From assembly GCA_008711295.1 (NCBI GenBank), contig VUYV01000190.1, positions 251,318 to 315,317 on the forward strand: DNA of 64,000 nucleotides, in the 5' to 3' direction. Both the position numbers and the translations under genes were made by a program. The notes under the pieces are model-generated. The model ran no database searches. It was not told the DNA's origin and saw only the letters and a list, made by a program, of their open reading frames with translations. This DNA comes from Anarhynchus alexandrinus. Its lineage: Eukaryota > Chordata > Aves > Charadriiformes > Charadriidae. The number at the start of each line of letters is the position of its first letter. Within the stretch, counting starts at the first letter, position 1. Of the stretch, positions 59,661-64,000 are shown in pieces.

Positions 59661-60107
59661 TCTCTCTATTTGGAGGAGGCAAAATATGTTAATTAAAAAT
59701 CTGTCATGAGCAGCTTGTGATATTTGCTTCTAGCCATAGGGTATGTACAGTTCAACTGCTGTTCCTGCATATATTGCCATCAAAAATGTCTCATTGTACT
59801 ACACTTATTATAAGCTCTTGTAAACCAGTGTCTGGCTTATTTTTAGCAAGAGTTCATTTAAAAGTAACATTTGTGCTCTAGTCAGTGCAGTGGTATGACT
59901 TTTGTGCATTTTGGAAAATATGAAGGTCGTTACTAGCAAGCTCTGTTAAGAAGGGTGATTTTTTTATATGTATATAACATGTTAAGCCATTTGGAGAGAG
60001 AGAGGAAAAATGTGTTGGTGTAGTTATAAAAAATATCTCTGAGAAAAAATATTTCAAATGGAACATTGCATGTTTCTGAAGCAGTGATATCAACTTCTTA
60101 ATTAAGC

Positions 60108-60180
60108 AAACACAACCCACCCCCCCCCAAAAAAAAAAACAACCCAAAAAACCAACTGCCAAAAAAGAAAACCCACAAAA
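60108..60180 (+). repeat. A/C-rich low-complexity tract
   Basis: Runs of C and A (a run of ten C followed by eleven A) mixed with CCAAAA units. Confidence 0.85.
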
Positions 60181-61716
60181 AGTCCACACAGCATCATGGT
60201 TAGATTGCCTTAAAAATATATTGTGATTGTGTTATTGGCTGAAATTAACTCTGATTTAATGGTCAGATTATACTTTACATAAACCAAATGGGATTTAACT
60301 TGAAATATATTCCTGTTGGTTTGACTGTAGCTGCTTCTGGAGTGAGAAGCTGTGAAAAGTCATCAGAACAAGGCTTTAAATTAGGATAGATTAATTCAAA
60401 TTGCACTGTTGGCAGTATTCAAACACGAAGAAAATTTATAATAGAAATAGAATTTATTCTGATTTCATTTTAAGTTATTTTAAATACAAAGAGAAGCTAG
60501 AAAATCCTTGAAGGACAGCAGATTGACACACACACTCAGTTCCAAAAATGATTGCTGCCAATCAGAAAGGATATGAGAGACAGATTTTATTAATGTAATC
60601 CAATAATTTCCCAGAGCAGTCTTATTTTGGTATAAAATTGTAAGAAAAAAGAAGTAGAAAAGATAATGTTAGTTCATTGTGTCATCAAAAAGTGTGAAAC
60701 TTTTTTTTCTCTGAGTTGCACTGTAGTACTGTAGTAAGCTGGAGGTGTTTTATTCTATCTTGTGTTAGAATATTCTTGGGTGGAGCTCAGTTTTGCAGAG
60801 TAAAACAAACCATTGCTTCAGTTCTAGACCTGAATATAAGTCTATGGAATGCTGAAGGCATCCAAATTCCAACTCTAAATAGTTGGAATATAGCTGTAAA
60901 TATTTAAACTATGTTTTCTTCAAACTATAGCATTTAGTCCTACGACCAGGTTGGATTATTCATTGCTAATAAAAGCAGAAATTGCCACTTTATTTGCACA
61001 TTTTACTAGAAGGCGGCATAGGAAAACCCTTTAGGACAAAACAGGTATAACTCAAAACTGACCTCTATATGTCACTGCCATAGAGAAGGATTCACTGAAA
61101 GTGCAATTCCTCAGGCACTTTTTTTGTGGTCACCAAGGAAAACTCAGCAGCAGTGATATCTTTTTTGATCCTGAAATGACAAAATATAAATATAGCTTGA
61201 AATTGATAAACACCAAGCTAATTTCCTTCACTAAGTTTCTTAGTTTCCTTTTTTTCCCTGACCTGAAGAACCAAGTTCTTACTGCTTAAAGGTCAAAAAC
61301 CGCTGTAGTGGATGCCATTCCTCCATGAGTTCTCCTGCTCTCTTGTAGGTAGGACACCTTTTTCACACTGGGAGAGTAGTTTGTTTACAAATCCATAGGG
61401 TTGGATGTCACCATATCGATAAGTTCATACTGGCTTGGCCATTTGGAATACATATTTGGTTTTTTGGTATTGTGTTGTTTTTTTTTTCTTGAAAACCTTC
61501 ATTTAAAAGAATTAATTTGTTAATACAGTAATTGGCAATGTGAAGTAGGAACCTGAGATTTGCCACTTGATATGCTGTGGGTGTTCAGGTAAACGTTGGA
61601 TAAATCCAGCAGCTGTTCTGCTCCCCTTTGCTGTGTTATCTGTTATGGTTGATAGACCACTTATTTTTCACCCAAGGAGAATTACTAAGGTTTAACATTT
61701 GACTGGGAAGGTGCTT

Positions 61717-61740
61717 GGGGGAGGGGGAGAGGGAGGGAGG
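61717..61740 (+). repeat. G-rich run with quadruplex potential
   Basis: G runs of 5, 5, 3 and 3 are separated by 1-3 bases, which fits the standard intramolecular G-quadruplex pattern on the transcribed-RNA-like strand. Confidence 0.75.
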
Positions 61741-61797
61741 ATGCTCTGCTCAGTGTACCTCATTGATAGGCATGAAGAGGTACTGTTTAAAATTTGT

Positions 61798-61879
61798 CCT
61801 CTTTGGCACATTGCCTTGTGTCAGAGAGGATAAATTAAAGACATCACCTCCTCTGGCATGTTGCCTTGTGCCAGAGAGG
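61798..61879 (+). repeat. Spaced direct repeat, unit about 32 bp
   Basis: cctctttggcacattgcctt followed by gtgtcagagagg recurs 49 bases later as cctcctctggcatgttgcct followed by tgtgccagagagg, with a few differences. A local duplication. Confidence 0.8.
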
Positions 61880-64000
61880 CTGTCTTGGTCAAAAACTCAC
61901 AGCTTTGTCACACAATTTAGGAAGCAGGTGGAAGCATTACTACTAAGGTTACTTACACAATAATTAGTGGGGAGAGTCTCAGATCATTTCACATCCAAAT
62001 TGATATAGATATGATCTGGTTTAATATTTTTATTTTAAACCTGAAATGTTAAGGTGCTAGCAAAGTTCATTCCCAGCTATTTGCATACAACTATACATGA
62101 AGAGGAATACATAGGGCAACAACTGATTTCTTTTTCTTGCAGTTACTAATGCTTGCAGCTGAGAAATGTTCTGTGCTTTGCTGTTAAGCATATAATAGAT
62201 TACTGTTGATAACGTGTTCTTTATATTCATTAATTGCTCTTAAAGGCATCTGATATCATAGCTGCCTAACTGTCATCTATATTCATCAAGCACATCTCGA
62301 CTAGGTTAACCATAGTTGACCTGTGGTATTGATTTGTCATGCAGGAGTGAATGTTGAGTCTTTCAAGGCATCATTGCTGCTATAATGACAGTATCACAGT
62401 ACAGTTCTGTAATTTCCCCCAGGTGACAGGAATGGCAGCTGAGAGTTCATTTTAGTCATTTCTATGTATTTGTTTTGCAATTTTTCCTTAGGTATGTTTT
62501 CTGTATATTTAAGCTTCAGTTGAAACCATGCCTGCTGTGCTAACTGCCTTGGTGATGCTACTGGTCTGAAGAAGTGACGATAGCAGGACTGGTGTAATAA
62601 CTACAAAATATACCTGAAAGGTCTGCTCCCTTTGCACTAAATGAGGTATAATTGAGGTTGTACTCAAGTTAAGAGCAACTTAATTCAAGTTAAGAAAACT
62701 CTTATCTGAAGTTTGAATGCTGAAATCCTCTAATCTGAAATCCTGAATACCCTATGTTTCTTAGGAAAGGCCGGTGGGAGCTGAGGGAAGACAAGTCTCA
62801 AAAAGAGAGCGTTGTGAAGGTTGTTATAGAAGTGAAGATTAAATGTGTTTTCTTATGCACAATTCATACATATATCATGATAATTACTTACGTGGAGATC
62901 TGCTATTTAAATACCAGAATGTAAAATAATTTAAATTTAATGCTAAATAAGTATTACATTTTTTTTATTCACCTCCCTCCCCACCCCAATAATGAGTCTA
63001 GGCTGTCAATAAGTCAATTTTAAGATGTTGAATGTGTTTTTTCTTCTGAGCTCACATAGACTTGGAATAGCCATTCTATGTAGATTTAAGGCTAACGTGG
63101 CTTTAATTATTGTTCTTCTGTAATGAAAAGCAGTAAGACTGTTGATATTCTTCTGTTAGATATCAATGTATGATGTGGTTTTAATATAGCACAAATTAAA
63201 AGATTCTCAGTGTTAAAAAATAATAAATCAAGTTTACTAGTAAATTAAGCCATATTTTCATGTGCATATGATCATTCAGTATCAACTTATAAAAAGTTAT
63301 TATTTTAAGCTAAATGCATTCATAAAATTCACTGATTTACTAAGACCAATGTGATTGAATATATTAACTTGCATGCTGAGGAATGCATCAGTGCAGCTCT
63401 GAAAGATTCATTCTCCTCAAGAAGGCAAATAAAGAAACAACAAGGGCATAATAAAGATTAACAAGAACAATTCTCCTACTTCAGTAACAATTAATTGGAT
63501 TATCATGGTTGAGACTGCAGAACGCAGAAAGGAATGAAATTTTTACCTGCTATGCAAAGAAAGACCTTGTTGAGAATCAGAAGTATAGCATAAAAAAATG
63601 ATGAGGAGTTATCATATTAAACTGGATGAAATTTATATTAAGTTTTCATTCATAAAGTGAAACAAGATGGCAAAAAAAAAAAAGCTTAAGCTAATGCTGT
63701 TACAGTGTGCTTGCTTCTTTCCTTATGACCATTATGCAAAATCACATTCTAGGAATATGGCAGTAAAGGGAACATTTGTATTCCTGAGTCCAGACCCCTT
63801 ACAGTAGCAGATCCAACAGCTTGACTAAATGCATGTGGCAATTACGTATGCAAATTGTATTGTAAACACAGTAAAGGCTTTTAAACAGCTGTTAAAATGC
63901 ATTCATTTAAAACAAACAAAAAAAACCCCCAAGAAAATAATATATTTATTTTCATTAAAGAATTTTATCCATCAGCTTACTGATTTGAATAATAGCTAAA

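Larger units (their letters stand above)
56385..64000 (+). other. Intron after exon P, to the window end (at least 7.6 kb)
   Basis: No sequence for the expected C-terminal exon (a short coiled coil followed by a Phe/Leu tail) is recognisable. The stretch holds an AC microsatellite, a poly-A run, an A/C-rich tract at 60108-60180, a possible old palindromic repeat at 59590-59660, a G-rich run at 61717-61740, a spaced direct repeat at 61798-61879, and otherwise plain AT-rich DNA. Confidence 0.75.

Overview
This is a stretch of vertebrate chromosome, almost certainly from a bird. The evidence is a set of CR1 LINE fragments with the avian-type 3' end (forms of TCATAGAATGG read on the opposite strand), a few old MIR-like SINE remnants, AT-rich introns, and spliced exons with GT-AG borders. 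No bacterial or viral gene organisation is present. CR1 also occurs in turtles and crocodilians, so 'bird' is an inference.

One gene explains all the recognisable coding sequence. Sixteen internal exons on the + strand, from 13136 to 56384, encode 585 continuous residues of a long coiled-coil protein. I identify it as JAKMIP1 (Janus kinase and microtubule interacting protein 1, also called Marlin-1). Every exon is in phase 0 and has GT-AG borders. The true start codon and the first coding exons lie upstream of base 1, or were not recognisable in bases 1-13135. The final exon or exons, with the hydrophobic C-terminal tail known from the family, are not found before base 64000. The window therefore holds the middle and most of the C-terminal half of the gene.

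The most informative gene-level detail is at 40444-40617. If the strong splice donor of this exon is not used, the frame continues for 24 codons to a stop, with an AATAAA about 180 bases further on. This matches, from memory, the alternative C-terminus of the short mammalian JAKMIP1 isoform, and it predicts a conserved short form lacking the distal coiled coil.

Layout: 1-13135 is upstream intron with an old CR1 (about 4967-5957), a local 440-bp duplication joined by an N, and a MIR-like remnant. 13136-20515 holds five exons encoding coiled coil and a basic segment. 20516-29135 is an 8.6-kb intron with T-rich tracts and a sequence gap. 29136-30673 holds two exons (acidic Ser/Thr-rich linker, then coiled coil). 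30674-35383 carries a 1.8-kb CR1 broken by a second, opposite-strand CR1. 35384-56384 holds nine exons, with a cluster of MIR-like remnants at 51.8-55.4 kb. 56385-64000 is intron with simple repeats only. Apart from a few recognisable transposon reading frames, the other open frames look like chance. I found no convincing second gene, RNA gene or new biological system.
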